Below, piece after piece: positions 27,662 through 41,670 of a stretch of 64,000 nt of DNA. Source of the stretch: Mycobacterium sp. ITM-2016-00318. GTDB lineage: Bacteria > Actinomycetota > Actinomycetes > Mycobacteriales > Mycobacteriaceae. The position numbers were made by a program, and so were the translations under genes. Location: contig NZ_CP134400.1 in NCBI RefSeq assembly GCF_002968285.2, forward strand, positions 3,906,001 to 3,970,000, read 5' to 3'. Every line of letters starts with the position of its first letter. Position 1 is the first letter of the stretch. Below the pieces are notes generated by a model. It searched no databases and had not been told where the DNA came from. It was given only the letters and a program-made list of their open reading frames with translations.

Positions 27662-28332
27662 CAGAAGAGCCGGAACTCGTCGCTGTCCATACCGCGCATC
27701 CGGTCGTAGTCCAATGTGAGACACCGGATGCCGCGGTCGGTGGCCAGCGTCTTGGCCTGAGGCTTGATCTGTTGAGCCGCAAAGACTCCCGTGACCGGTG
27801 CGATGAGGGTGTCGCGGTTCAATAGCTCGAGGTAGCGGGTGAGCTGTTCGACGCCGTCGATCTCCCCGCGCCGCTTGATCTCGACCGCAACCGTCGCACC
27901 GTTCTCGTCACGGCACAGCAGATCGACGGGTCCGATGGGCGTCATGTACTCGCGACGCACCAGGGTGTAGCCGGCGCCGAGCAGTTCGACGTGTTCGGCC
28001 AGCAGTGCCTGCAGATGTGCCTCGACGCCGTCCTTGACCAGCCCCGGGTCCACGCCCAGCTCGTGGGTGGAGTCGTGCTCGATCTGCTCGACGGTGATGC
28101 GCAGCTGCTCGCCTGCCTTGTTCTCGACCACCCAGATCGGCGTCGGCCGGTTGTTGTCCTCAGCGAGCCAGCAGGGCGGACTCATCCAGTTCAACGGCTT
28201 GTAGGCACGGTCGTCGGCATGCACGCTGACCGATCCGTCCGCCTTGATCAGAAGCAGGCGGCGGGCGGATGGCAGGTGGGCGGTCAGCCGACCGACGTAG
28301 TCGACGGTGCACTGGGCAATGACGAGACGCAC
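27661..28332 (-). CDS. nucS: endonuclease NucS (non-canonical mismatch repair)
   Basis: Cleaves both strands at mismatched DNA; in actinobacteria it replaces MutS/MutL. The 223-residue protein has an N-terminal DNA-binding half and a C-terminal restriction-like nuclease core with [12 protein letters not shown] and [12 protein letters not shown], giving the D...ExK catalytic pattern. The last residues EFRLF resemble the C-terminal clamp-binding peptide reported for actinobacterial NucS. It is divergent from the cyclase gene (46 bases). Confidence 0.95.
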   Translation of the reverse strand: MRLVIAQCTVDYVGRLTAHLPSARRLLLIKADGSVSVHADDRAYKPLNWMSPPCWLAEDNNRPTPIWVVENKAGEQLRITVEQIEHDSTHELGVDPGLVKDGVEAHLQALLAEHVELLGAGYTLVRREYMTPIGPVDLLCRDENGATVAVEIKRRGEIDGVEQLTRYLELLNRDTLIAPVTGVFAAQQIKPQAKTLATDRGIRCLTLDYDRMRGMDSDEFRLF

Positions 28333-28378
28333 CGGTCAACCTTATGGCCAGGGCACCGGCAAATTAGGCTGACACCGG

Positions 28379-29983
28379 ATGAACTCGAAAAAGGGTGTCG
28401 CGCACAAGCTGGGCCGGGTCCTGGAAACAGTGACTCGGCAGAGCGGTCGGCTGTCCACGACGCCCGATTACGGCTCCTGGTTGCTGGGCCGGGAGACCGA
28501 GAGTCAGCTGCGCCGAAGGGTGCGGATTCAGGTCATCCTGACGTTCTTCATCCTGTTCACGAACATGATGGGCATCGTCGTCGCGACGATGCTGGTGGCG
28601 TTTGCCTTTCCCGTGCCGAGCGTCTTCTCCGACGTCCCGGCATGGCTGACGTTCGGGGTCGCTCCTGCCTACATAGTGCTGGCGTTGGGGCTGGGCACCT
28701 TCTGGGTCACCCGGCGAATCGTGAACTCGCTGCGGTGGTCAATCGAGGAACGAAAACCGAACCGCACCGATCACCGCAACACTTTCGTGGCGCCGTGGCG
28801 GGTGGCCAGGATGGTCCTCGTGCTGTGGGGTATCGGCACGGCGCTGCTGACTGTCCTGTATGGCCTGCACGACGCGGACTTCATCCCACGCTTCCTGTTT
28901 GCGATCAGCTTCCCCGGTGTGTTGGTGGCCACCGGCTGCTACATGATCACCGAGTTCGCGCTTCGCCCAGTCGCCGCCCAGGCACTGGAAGCCGGCCCCC
29001 CACCTCACCGGCTCCTCGACGGAATCATGGGACGGACGATGCTCGTGTGGCTTTCGGGTTCCGGCGTGCCAGTGCTCGGCATCGCGGTGACCGCAATCTT
29101 CGCTTTGTCGCTGGAGAACCTCACGGAAACCCAATTCGCTTACGCCGTCCTGGGCATCGCTGCCGCGACTCTCTTCTTCGGCGCCATTCTGATGTGGCTG
29201 TTGTCATGGCTTACCGCCACCCCCGTACGCGCCGTACGCTCTGCGCTCAAGCACGTCGAGAACGGTGATTTGAATTGCAGCCTCGTGGTATTCGACGGCA
29301 CCGAGTTGGGCGAGCTGCAGCGCGGATTCAACTCGATGGTCGAGGGGCTGAAGGAGCGTGAACGCGTCCGCGATCTGTTCGGCAGGCACGTCGGACGCGA
29401 AGTCGCCGCGGCAGCCGAACAACAACAAGTCAAGTTGGGCGGCGAGGAACGCCATGTCGCGATGATCTTCGTCGATATCATCGGCTCTACCCAGCTGGTC
29501 ACCGGTCGGCCGGCGACTGAAGTCGTCGACCTGTTGAATCGCTTCTTCGCGGTGATCGTCGAGGAGGTCGACCGCCACAACGGATTCGTCAACAAATTCG
29601 AGGGTGATGCGGCACTGGCGGTATTCGGAGCGCCGATCCGTCTCGACAATCCGGAGTCCGAGGCGCTGGCCGCGGCCCGCGCCATCGCTCGGCGCATCAG
29701 CGAGGAGGTGCCGGAGTGCGAGGCGGGCATCGGAGTCGCCTCCGGCGAGGCGGTGGCAGGAAACCTCGGCGCAAAGGAACGCTTCGAATACACGGTCATA
29801 GGCGAACCGGTGAACGAGGCCGCTCGCCTCTGCGAGCTGGCCAAGGACGCGCCGGGCCGCCTGCTCGCGTCCTCCGATGCGGTGGAAACCGCTACCGAGG
29901 AGGAGCGCGCGCAATGGACGCTCGGCGACACTGTCACGCTTCGAGGTCACGACGACCCGACGAGGCTCGCGCTGCCGGTGTGA
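28379..29983 (+). CDS. membrane adenylate cyclase, HAMP plus class III cyclase domain (Rv1318c-Rv1320c type)
   Basis: A 534-residue membrane protein: about six transmembrane helices in residues 45-280, a HAMP linker (TPVRAVRSALKHVENGD), then a class III nucleotide cyclase domain from about 355. Metal-binding aspartates are in FVDIIGST and KFEGDA; the transition-state Asn and Arg are in VNEAARL. The usual substrate-selecting Asp before PVNEAARL is Glu here (VIGEPVNEAARL). M. tuberculosis has three tandem paralogues at this spot; here there is one. It should make cAMP in response to a membrane or intramembrane signal. Confidence 0.88.
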   Translation: MNSKKGVAHKLGRVLETVTRQSGRLSTTPDYGSWLLGRETESQLRRRVRIQVILTFFILFTNMMGIVVATMLVAFAFPVPSVFSDVPAWLTFGVAPAYIVLALGLGTFWVTRRIVNSLRWSIEERKPNRTDHRNTFVAPWRVARMVLVLWGIGTALLTVLYGLHDADFIPRFLFAISFPGVLVATGCYMITEFALRPVAAQALEAGPPPHRLLDGIMGRTMLVWLSGSGVPVLGIAVTAIFALSLENLTETQFAYAVLGIAAATLFFGAILMWLLSWLTATPVRAVRSALKHVENGDLNCSLVVFDGTELGELQRGFNSMVEGLKERERVRDLFGRHVGREVAAAAEQQQVKLGGEERHVAMIFVDIIGSTQLVTGRPATEVVDLLNRFFAVIVEEVDRHNGFVNKFEGDAALAVFGAPIRLDNPESEALAAARAIARRISEEVPECEAGIGVASGEAVAGNLGAKERFEYTVIGEPVNEAARLCELAKDAPGRLLASSDAVETATEEERAQWTLGDTVTLRGHDDPTRLALPV

Positions 29984-29999
29984 CCTGCAAGTGAAGACC

Positions 30000-30919
30000 A
30001 TGACCGGCGAGCAATTGGCCGACCGCACCAGGGGTGCCACCACGGCGGCTGTCGCCGCGGCGGAAGAGTTGGGCCTGCGGGTTCAGCGCGCAGCGGTCCT
30101 GCATGACGTGTTCTCCGTCGTGGTCCACCTTGCGCCGCAACCGGTGGTCGCACGCATCCCCGTAGTCCTGACCGCCGGGACGGCACCGAATGAGCAGTGG
30201 GCTCGCCAACAGCGCGAACTCGACGTCGTAGCGTGGCTCGACGAGCAGGGCGTGCCGGTGGTGCCGCCGTCGCCTCTCGTACCGCGTGTGCCGGTCCGGC
30301 GCGACGGGTTCCCGATGACGTTCTGGAAACTCGCCGACGTCGCCGACGACCACGAGCCCTGCCACGGCGTCGACATAGCGTGGAGCGCCGAGCTGCATGC
30401 GCGGCTCGCGGGATATCCGGGACCCCTGCCGTTTTTGGCACCGTTCAACCACGGTCTTCCCGAGATGCTAGCCGCGCTCGAAGATGTCGACCTCCTGCCC
30501 CCCGCGGAGATCGACAGGGCGCATGCCGAGTACGACACGCTGCGGTCCGTCTTGTCCGACCGGGCGGGGTTCCAGGCGGCGTTCCCGGGCATCGGCGTGC
30601 AAGCCGTCCAAGGAGATAGCCCGTCACACAATGTAATTCGGACCAAGAGCGGTATCCGGTTCTCCGATTTCGAGGATGTGACAATAGGTCCGGTCGAATG
30701 GGATCTCACGTTGATGGGACCGGATGCGACCGCGGATTACAACATCGCGGCCAGGGAACGCGGGCTGCGAGAGACCGACCCACACGTCCACGGGTGGTGG
30801 ACGGCGCCCGCCGTCTTCAGTTCGTCGCCTGTCTCTCCCTCATACCGCAGCTGCCGCTGCTCGCCAAGGGTCTGCAAGAGCCGTTGGCCGACTGGCGCGC
30901 CGTCCCGCTGGTGCTGTGA
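30000..30919 (+). pseudogene. aminoglycoside/choline phosphotransferase-like gene with a frameshift near the 3' end
   Basis: The frame from ATG 30000 gives a kinase-fold protein: a small N-lobe, VVPPSPLVP hinge, catalytic loop VQGDSPSHNV and metal-binding FSDFEDVTIGPVEWDL, as in the APH/Fub7 phosphotransferase family. After about 30770 this frame turns into low-quality sequence and runs to 30953. In another frame (codons in register with 30782) the expected C-terminus appears: VVDGARRLQFVACL then SLIPQLPLLAKGL, ending at 30919. One missing base (or two extra) near 30770-30795 explains this. It is either a true pseudogene or a sequencing error. Substrate unknown. Confidence 0.75.
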
Positions 30920-30934
30920 CGTCAGCCGACGGGG

Positions 30935-31549
30935 TCATCTGACGACGCGGTAGCGCAGATGAACCACACCGGGTGCTTCGAGCACCCGGGCCAGCTCGAG
31001 TGTGGGCTTGCCCGCCTCGAACCCGTCGAACAGGCGCTCACCAGAACCGAGTATCACCGGGCTGACCTGAAGATCGATCTCGTCAACGAAGCCTGCCGCG
31101 ATTGCCTGCCGGGCGCAGAAGGCCCCTCCGGCGATCGAGATGGCGCGCCCACCCGCAGCCGCCTCAGCCTGGACGTAGGCCGACGCGATCCCGTCGGTGA
31201 CGAAGTGAAAGGTGGTCCCACCCTCCATCTCGATCGGGTCGTGTGGGTAGTGAGTCAGGACGAACACAGGGCAGTGGTAGGGCGGGACGGCGCCCCACCA
31301 GCCGTTCCAATCCGAGTGCCCCCACTCGCCGCGAATGGGGCCGAACATGTTGCGGCCCATGATCGTCGCTCCCATGCCGTCCATCATGTCGGAGACCACC
31401 TGCTGGTTGACGGGATGGTTCTTGCATGGGCCCAGGTGCCAGTGATGAAGCGCCTCGCCGCCGACGCCGAGCGGCTCCGCCTCGCACTGGCCTGGCCCGG
31501 CAACGTAGCCGTCGGCAGAGACCGACATCGAAAGATTGGTTCTGGTCAC
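30935..31549 (-). CDS. dihydrofolate-reductase-like / RibD C-terminal domain protein
   Basis: A 204-residue single-domain NADPH-type reductase of the RibD-C family. The N-terminal SMSVSADGYVAGPGQ, GATIMGRNMFGP (the conserved MGR turn) and SIAGGAFCARQAIAAGFVDEIDL are typical, as is the end VSPVILGSGERLFDG. Such proteins are often annotated as reductases of unknown substrate. The GTG at 31549 is preceded by GGAGGA at a good distance, so I prefer it over the longer frame to 31585. It converges with the phosphotransferase gene. Confidence 0.85.
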   Translation of the reverse strand: MTRTNLSMSVSADGYVAGPGQCEAEPLGVGGEALHHWHLGPCKNHPVNQQVVSDMMDGMGATIMGRNMFGPIRGEWGHSDWNGWWGAVPPYHCPVFVLTHYPHDPIEMEGGTTFHFVTDGIASAYVQAEAAAGGRAISIAGGAFCARQAIAAGFVDEIDLQVSPVILGSGERLFDGFEAGKPTLELARVLEAPGVVHLRYRVVR

Positions 31550-31679
31550 ATGTCCTCCACGCAGCTGTGGTGAGTTCGGCTTCATCTGAGGAGACTGAGG
31601 TGGCCCCGAAAACTCATCGGTTTGGGTATCCGGTCATGTTCCCGGCCGTTCGACGACGATGTCGGTTTTCCGCCAGTGA

Positions 31680-31709
31680 TGTCGGTGGCGTCGTGTAATT
31701 GTCATAGAC
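31680..31709 (+). promoter_or_regulatory. PafBC/RecA-NDp-like promoter of ada-alkA, probably leaderless
   Basis: TGTCGGTG at 31680-31687, exactly eight bases of spacer, then TAATTG at 31696-31701. The DNA-damage promoter consensus recalled for PafBC (TGTCRGTG-N8-TANNNT) is matched except for the last base. The -10 is so close to the GTG at 31710 that the transcript would begin at or next to the start codon. This fits a repair gene; it is inferred from sequence only. Confidence 0.55.
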
Positions 31710-33227
31710 GTGCACGAAGATTTCGAACGCTGCTACCGAGCCGTCCAGTCCAAGGACGCCCGGTTCGACGGCTGGTTCGTCACCGCCGTGCTGACCACCA
31801 AGATCTACTGCAGGCCCAGTTGCCCCGTTCGGCCGCCTTTCGCCCGCAATGTGCGGTTCTATCCGACCGCGGCGGCCGCCCAGTGTGCGGGCTTCCGGGC
31901 CTGCAAGCGGTGCCGCCCGGACGCGTCACCGGGCTCTCCGGAATGGAATGTGCGCGGCGACGTAGTCGCGAGGGCGATGCGCCTGATCGCCGACGGCACC
32001 GTCGACCGCGACGGGGTCACCGGCCTCGCCGCCCGCGTCGGCTACACCACCCGTCAACTCGAGCGAATGCTGCAGGCGGAGGTGGGGGCAAACCCGCTGG
32101 CGCTCGCGCGTGCGCAACGGACACAGACCGCGCGGGTGCTGATCGAGACGACGGATCTGCCGTTCGGCGATGTCGCCTTCGCGGCGGGGTTCTCGTCGAT
32201 CCGGCAGTTCAACGACACGGTGCGCACGGTGTGTGCCCGCACCCCAACGGAGTTGCGTAGTCGGGCACGGTCCAAGTTCGGCCGCAGCGAAGCCGCCTCG
32301 GCCGGAACACTGTCGCTGCGGCTACCGGTTCGTACTCCGTTCTCGTACGAAGGATTGTTCGGCCACCTCGCGGCGTGCGCGGTCCCGGGCGTGGAAGAGG
32401 TTCGCGATGGAGCATACCGGCGGACTCTGCGCTTGCCCGCAGGGAACGGGATCGCCAGCCTCACACCCGAACCCGACCATGTGCGCTGCACGCTCACGCT
32501 GGACGACTTCAGGGATCTGGCCACTGCGATCGCCCGCTGCAGGCGTCTACTGGATCTCGACGCCGATCCCGAGGCCGTGGTCGACGCGCTCGGCGCCGAC
32601 CCGGATCTCGGTGCACTGGTCGCCAAGGCGCCGGGACAACGGATCCCGCGAACTGTCGACGAGCGCGAACTCGCGCTGCGCGTCGTGCTTGGCCAGCAGG
32701 TGTCGGTCAAGGCGGCCCGCACTCACGCCGCCAGGATCGTCGCCGCCTATGGACAGCCACTGACCGATGCCGGCGGCGGGCTCACCCATGTCTTCCCGGC
32801 GATCGATGATCTGGCCGATATCGATCCGGTTCATCTCGCATTTCCCAAATCCCGTCAAGGATCGCTGGTTTCCCTCGTCAAGGCGCTGGCTGACGGCAGT
32901 GTCGTGCTCGACGCAGGCTGCGACTGGAACCGCGCCCGCCAGCAACTGCTTGCGCTGCCGGGGATCGGACCGTGGACCGCGGAGGTCATAGCCATGCGCG
33001 GCCTCGGCGACCCGGACGCGTTTCCCGCCACCGACCTCGGGGTTCTCGTTGCCGCCAAACAGCTTGGTCTTCCGGAGGATACGCGTGCGCTCACCGCGCA
33101 CAGTAGTCGCTGGCGGCCATGGAGATCCTATGCCGCCCAACATCTCTGGACAGCACTCGATCATGCGGTCAATCAGTGGCCGCCGAAGAACGCCCGCGCG
33201 AAGCAGATGACCACGAAGGAGAAGTGA
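31710..33227 (+). CDS. alkA: Ada-AlkA fusion: methyl-phosphotriester sensor/regulator plus 3-methyladenine DNA glycosylase
   Basis: A 505-residue fusion. Residues 1-80: Ada zinc domain with Cys34, Cys38, Cys65 and Cys68, where one cysteine takes the methyl group from a phosphotriester. Residues 85-180: AraC-type helix-turn-helix region (VTGLAARVGYTTRQLERM). Residues 195-310: AlkA N-terminal domain. Residues 320-490: HhH-GPD glycosylase core with VVLGQQVSVKAA, LLALPGIGPWTAEVIAMRG and catalytic Asp442 in FPATDLGV. It should sense alkylation and remove N3-alkyl purines. The stop overlaps the start of ogt (TGATG). Confidence 0.94.
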   Translation: MHEDFERCYRAVQSKDARFDGWFVTAVLTTKIYCRPSCPVRPPFARNVRFYPTAAAAQCAGFRACKRCRPDASPGSPEWNVRGDVVARAMRLIADGTVDRDGVTGLAARVGYTTRQLERMLQAEVGANPLALARAQRTQTARVLIETTDLPFGDVAFAAGFSSIRQFNDTVRTVCARTPTELRSRARSKFGRSEAASAGTLSLRLPVRTPFSYEGLFGHLAACAVPGVEEVRDGAYRRTLRLPAGNGIASLTPEPDHVRCTLTLDDFRDLATAIARCRRLLDLDADPEAVVDALGADPDLGALVAKAPGQRIPRTVDERELALRVVLGQQVSVKAARTHAARIVAAYGQPLTDAGGGLTHVFPAIDDLADIDPVHLAFPKSRQGSLVSLVKALADGSVVLDAGCDWNRARQQLLALPGIGPWTAEVIAMRGLGDPDAFPATDLGVLVAAKQLGLPEDTRALTAHSSRWRPWRSYAAQHLWTALDHAVNQWPPKNARAKQMTTKEK

Positions 33228-33730
33228 TGTCAGCCATCCGATTCCGCTCTGTCGACAGCCCGGTTGGACTGCTCACCCTCGCCGGCCGCGACGGTCGCCT
33301 GAGGCATCTTCGGATGGTCGACCAGACATACGAGCCGAGCCATGACGGGTGGGAATCCGACGACACGGCGTTTCCCGAGGCTGTTGAACAACTCGAATCC
33401 TACTTCGCCGGGGAGCTTTTCGACTTCGAGCTCGATCTCGACATGGTGGGCACGCAGTTCCAGCGCAACGTGTGGGCGGCACTGCTGACAATCCCGTACG
33501 GACAGACGCGGTCGTACGGCGAGATCGCGGCGCAGATCGGTTCACCCGGCGCCTCGCGTGCGGTCGGATTAGCCAACGGCCACAATCCAATCGGCATCAT
33601 CGTGCCCTGCCACCGGGTGATCGGCACCAACGGCAGCCTCACCGGGTACGGCGGCGGATTGGACCGGAAGCGAGCGCTGCTGGCTCTGGAGCGAAGTAGA
33701 AATCCAGTGACGCCAACGCTTTTCGACTGA
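33227..33730 (+). CDS. ogt: methylated-DNA-[protein]-cysteine S-methyltransferase
   Basis: A 167-residue suicide enzyme that moves the O6-alkyl group from guanine to its own cysteine, Cys128 in IVPCHRVIG. Also visible are the DNA-recognition helix segment TIPYGQTRSYGEIA and the C-terminal GYGGGLDRKRALLALE. The ATG at 33227 shares its A with the alkA stop, and GAAGGAGAAG precedes it, so the two alkylation-repair genes are coupled. Confidence 0.96.
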   Translation: MSAIRFRSVDSPVGLLTLAGRDGRLRHLRMVDQTYEPSHDGWESDDTAFPEAVEQLESYFAGELFDFELDLDMVGTQFQRNVWAALLTIPYGQTRSYGEIAAQIGSPGASRAVGLANGHNPIGIIVPCHRVIGTNGSLTGYGGGLDRKRALLALERSRNPVTPTLFD

Positions 33731-33739
33731 ACAAAAGGA

Positions 33740-33769
33740 ATCGCCCCCCACGCGAGCGTGGGGGGCGAT
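33740..33769. terminator. strong hairpin terminator shared by ogt and the rrn operon
   Basis: A 14-bp perfect inverted repeat ATCGCCCCCCACGC / GCGTGGGGGGCGAT with a two-base loop. On the minus strand it is followed by TCCTTTTG, giving a good intrinsic terminator for the rrn transcript 10 bases after 5S. On the plus strand it lies 10 bases after the ogt stop and may also end that message. Confidence 0.85.
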
Positions 33770-33779
33770 CCTAATGTGT

Positions 33780-33894
33780 GTTCGGCGGTGTCCTACTTTT
33801 CCACCCGGGTTGGGTAGTATCATCGGCGCTGGCAGGCTTAGCTTCCGGGTTCGGGATGGGTCCGGGCGTTTCCCTGTCGCTATTTCCGCCGTAA
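33780..33894 (-). rRNA. rrf: 5S ribosomal RNA
   Basis: Read on the minus strand it begins TTACGGCGGAAATAGCG and ends CACCGCCGAA, with the conserved CGCCC...CCATTCCGAACCCGGAAG-type core. The length is about 115 bases. Ends are judged from pairing of the terminal helix and may be off by one or two bases. Confidence 0.9.
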
Positions 33895-33984
33895 CTTTGT
33901 TCACTTGTGGGTGAAGTTGTGTTTGGTGGTGGGGTGGGGTTGTTTGACCTGGTGTGGTTTGTGGTTGCGGGTTTTGGTTGTGTG

Positions 33985-38995
<5,011 letters not shown>

Positions 38996-39317
38996 ACCCC
39001 TCAAACACAACGAGGCAGAATTCGAATCAGAACAATCCGATCAAAGCAACCAGTCAAAACTGGCAAAAAACAGACCACACCCACACACGGGGAGTGTTCG
39101 GCATGGCCACAAACAAAAACAACAAACAAAAACCACCAAACACACTATTGAGTTCTCAAACAACAGCACCCGTTTAAAGGCAACCCTGCCATAGTACTCG
39201 ACCTGGTCAGAGACGTCAAACCCCGTCCGCCAGTGCAAATCTGGGGACGTGGGTTACTTGGAACAGACTACTCCTTTAGGCACGGGAGTCCCAAATGGGG
39301 TCCGGACATGGGCCGGG
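38996..39317 (-). promoter_or_regulatory. rrnA leader and multi-promoter region between murA and 16S
   Basis: A 322-base non-coding stretch. The best promoter on the minus strand is TTGACG (39214-39219), 17-base spacer, TACTAT (39191-39196), predicted start near 39184. A second possible promoter is TTGGGA (39289-39294), 18 bases, TAGTCT (39265-39270). Downstream, 39145-39160 holds the mycobacterial leader element TTTGAGAACTCAATAG, an inverted repeat resembling the rrn antitermination boxB/boxA region. The AT-rich tail up to 16S probably pairs for processing. This matches the rrnA locus that follows murA. Confidence 0.8.
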
Positions 39318-40571
39318 CTAAGCCACTCGTTCGATCTCGGCACCCAGGTTGACCAGGTTTTCCACGAATAGCGGGTAGCCCCGGTCGATGTGGAAGACGT
39401 CGTGCACCTCGGTGTCTCCGTCGGCGACCAGGCCGGCGAGCACCAGACCGGCGCCCGCGCGGATGTCCGAGGACCAGACCGGCGCACTCGACAGCTGCGG
39501 AAGGCCGCGGACCACGGCGTGATGGCCATCGGTCCTGGCATCGGCACCCAGCCGGATCATTTCCTCGACGAACCTGAACCGCGCCTCGAATACGTTCTCG
39601 GTGATCATCGACGTTCCGTCGGCGATGGAGGCCAGAGCGATCGCCATCGGCTGTAGATCGGTCGGAAAGCCCGGAAACGGCAGGGTCGCGACGTTGATCG
39701 CCTTCGGCCGCTCGTACTGCACTATGCGAAAGCCGTCGTCACTCTGGGTCACGGTCGCGCCCGCGTCGTGCAGCTTGTGCAGCACCAACTGAAGATGTTG
39801 CGGGTCGACGCCGGTGACCGAGATGTCGCCCCTGGTCATCGCGGCCGCGATACCCCAGGTGGCGGCGACGATCCGGTCGCCGATCACGCGATGCTCTGTG
39901 GGATGGAGCCGGTCGACACCGGTGATCGTCATCGTCGACGAGCCGGCACCCTCGATCTGCGCGCCCATCTGATTGAGCATCGTGCACAGATCGACGACGT
40001 CGGGTTCACGTGCGGCGTTGTGGATTGTGGTGACGCCCTCGGCGACCACCGCGGCCATCAGGATGTTCTCCGTGGCGCCGACAGACGGAAATTCGAGCTG
40101 AATCTCCGCTCCGCGCAGGTGCTCTGCTTCGGCGACCACGCACCCATGCTCGATGTTGCAGGTGGCGCCTAGCTGCCGAAGGCCCGCCTGGTGCATATCC
40201 AGGGGCCGCGAGCCGATCGCATCGCCGCCGGGCAGGGCGACCTTGGCCCGCTTGCAGCGGCCGACCAGCGGCCCCAGCACACAGACGGAGGCCCGAAACT
40301 GCCGGACGGCGGCGAAATCGGCGTCGTATTTGGGTTCGTCGGGGGAAGTGATGCGGACCGTGTCCCCGTCGAGCTCCACGTTGGCCCCGAGCCCGCGAAG
40401 CACCTCTGCCATCAAGGGCACGTCGAGAATGTCCGGACAGTTCGTGATCGTGCTGGTTCCCTCGGCGAGCAACGTGGCCGCCATCAGCTTCAGCACACTG
40501 TTCTTGGCCCCCCCGACGCCAACTTCGCCTGACAACCGGTTACCACCGGTGACCACGAAACGCTCGCTCAC
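39318..40571 (-). CDS. murA: UDP-N-acetylglucosamine 1-carboxyvinyltransferase, Asp117 type
   Basis: First committed step of peptidoglycan synthesis: adds enolpyruvate from PEP to UDP-GlcNAc. The 417-residue protein starts [17 protein letters not shown] at GTG 40571. The catalytic loop reads [13 protein letters not shown], so the usual Cys is Asp117. In M. tuberculosis this same change makes the enzyme insensitive to fosfomycin, so resistance is expected here. [13 protein letters not shown] carries the conserved Lys/Asn. It lies immediately upstream of rrnA, the usual mycobacterial arrangement. Confidence 0.96.
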   Translation of the reverse strand: MSERFVVTGGNRLSGEVGVGGAKNSVLKLMAATLLAEGTSTITNCPDILDVPLMAEVLRGLGANVELDGDTVRITSPDEPKYDADFAAVRQFRASVCVLGPLVGRCKRAKVALPGGDAIGSRPLDMHQAGLRQLGATCNIEHGCVVAEAEHLRGAEIQLEFPSVGATENILMAAVVAEGVTTIHNAAREPDVVDLCTMLNQMGAQIEGAGSSTMTITGVDRLHPTEHRVIGDRIVAATWGIAAAMTRGDISVTGVDPQHLQLVLHKLHDAGATVTQSDDGFRIVQYERPKAINVATLPFPGFPTDLQPMAIALASIADGTSMITENVFEARFRFVEEMIRLGADARTDGHHAVVRGLPQLSSAPVWSSDIRAGAGLVLAGLVADGDTEVHDVFHIDRGYPLFVENLVNLGAEIERVA

Positions 40572-40643
40572 GCCGGTTAGTTTAGACAGCGGCGGGGGTG
40601 GTGTCCGAATCCGCGGCGGCGCGGCCGGCGGTACCGTTTGACC

Positions 40644-41219
40644 ATGGCTGTGCACCTCACTCGCATCTACACCCGTACCGGCGACGACGGGACCACCGGA
40701 TTGAGCGACTTCAGCCGCGTTTCCAAGAACGACGCGCGTCTTGCCGCCTACGCCGACTGCGATGAGACCAACGCCGCGATCGGCGTCGCCGTCTCCATGG
40801 GTGACCCAGACGAGCAAATGCGCAAGGTGCTACGCCAAATCCAGAACGATCTCTTCGACGCAGGCGCTGACCTGTCGACTCCGGTTGTCGAGAAGCCCGA
40901 GCATCCGCCGCTGCGCATCGACCAGAGCTACGTCGACCGGCTCGAGGGCTGGTGTGATGAATTCAACGCTCCCCTTCCGGCGCTGAATTCCTTTGTGCTG
41001 CCGGGTGGTACACCGCTGTCGGCGTTACTGCACGTGGCCCGCACTGTGGCGCGCAGGGCTGAGCGGTCCGCGTGGCGCGCGATAGAAGCTCATCCGGAAA
41101 GCGTGAATGTCTTGCCGGCCAAGTACTTGAACCGGCTGTCCGATCTGCTGTTCATTCTGTGCAGAGTCGCAAATCCCGGCGGCGACGTGTTGTGGCAACC
41201 CGGCGGCGCGACGGATTAG
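40644..41219 (+). CDS. ATP:cob(I)alamin adenosyltransferase, PduO type
   Basis: Makes adenosylcobalamin, the cofactor of methylmalonyl-CoA mutase. The 191-residue protein has the PduO N-terminal [21 protein letters not shown] (ATP loop), [12 protein letters not shown], and [12 protein letters not shown] with [16 protein letters not shown] near the C-terminus. The ATG at 40644 is preferred to a TTG six bases earlier. It is divergent from murA by 72 bases and its stop overlaps the DUF2550 stop by four bases. It links functionally to the epimerase at 26874. Confidence 0.93.
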   Translation: MAVHLTRIYTRTGDDGTTGLSDFSRVSKNDARLAAYADCDETNAAIGVAVSMGDPDEQMRKVLRQIQNDLFDAGADLSTPVVEKPEHPPLRIDQSYVDRLEGWCDEFNAPLPALNSFVLPGGTPLSALLHVARTVARRAERSAWRAIEAHPESVNVLPAKYLNRLSDLLFILCRVANPGGDVLWQPGGATD

Positions 41220-41662
41220 GCAGTTCTGCGGCGGGCCCGTGACGAGGGACGTGACTCCAACCACGACTGAAACGCCGTCAAGGCACCCCGATCGAGGGCG
41301 ACCTCGTACCCACGGCGGCGTTCCGGGCTCGTGTCACGCAGCTCCAGAATGACGATCGCGTCGGTCATGATGTCGAACTCGTCGCCCCGCGGTGACCGCC
41401 GCGACACGATCTCCAGGCCCCGGCGGCTCAGCGTGCGGTCGGGCCACCACCGCAGACTGGACAGCCGGTAGAAACCGGCTTCGCCGCCCCGATACCGCAT
41501 CACACCGTGCCGCCAACCCTGGCCGCCCACAGCCGGATAGTCGCGCAGGATGGCTGCGGTTCCGCCGACCTGCCGCAGCTTCCACAGCCGATAGGACAAC
41601 GCGACGACGACAAGAAGGAGCACACCCACCAGCGCGACCATGATCAGCATGGACGCGCTCAT
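41216..41662 (-). CDS. DUF2550 membrane-anchored protein (Rv1312 homologue)
   Basis: A 148-residue protein with one N-terminal transmembrane helix (MLIMVALVGVLLLVVVALSY) and a soluble basic domain with GWRHGVMRYRGGEAGFYRL and RWWPDRTLSRRGLEI. Function unknown, but it follows atpC by eight bases in actinobacteria including M. tuberculosis, so it belongs to the atp transcript. Confidence 0.85.
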   Translation of the reverse strand: MSASMLIMVALVGVLLLVVVALSYRLWKLRQVGGTAAILRDYPAVGGQGWRHGVMRYRGGEAGFYRLSSLRWWPDRTLSRRGLEIVSRRSPRGDEFDIMTDAIVILELRDTSPERRRGYEVALDRGALTAFQSWLESRPSSRARRRTA

Positions 41663-41670
41663 CGGCCGCC

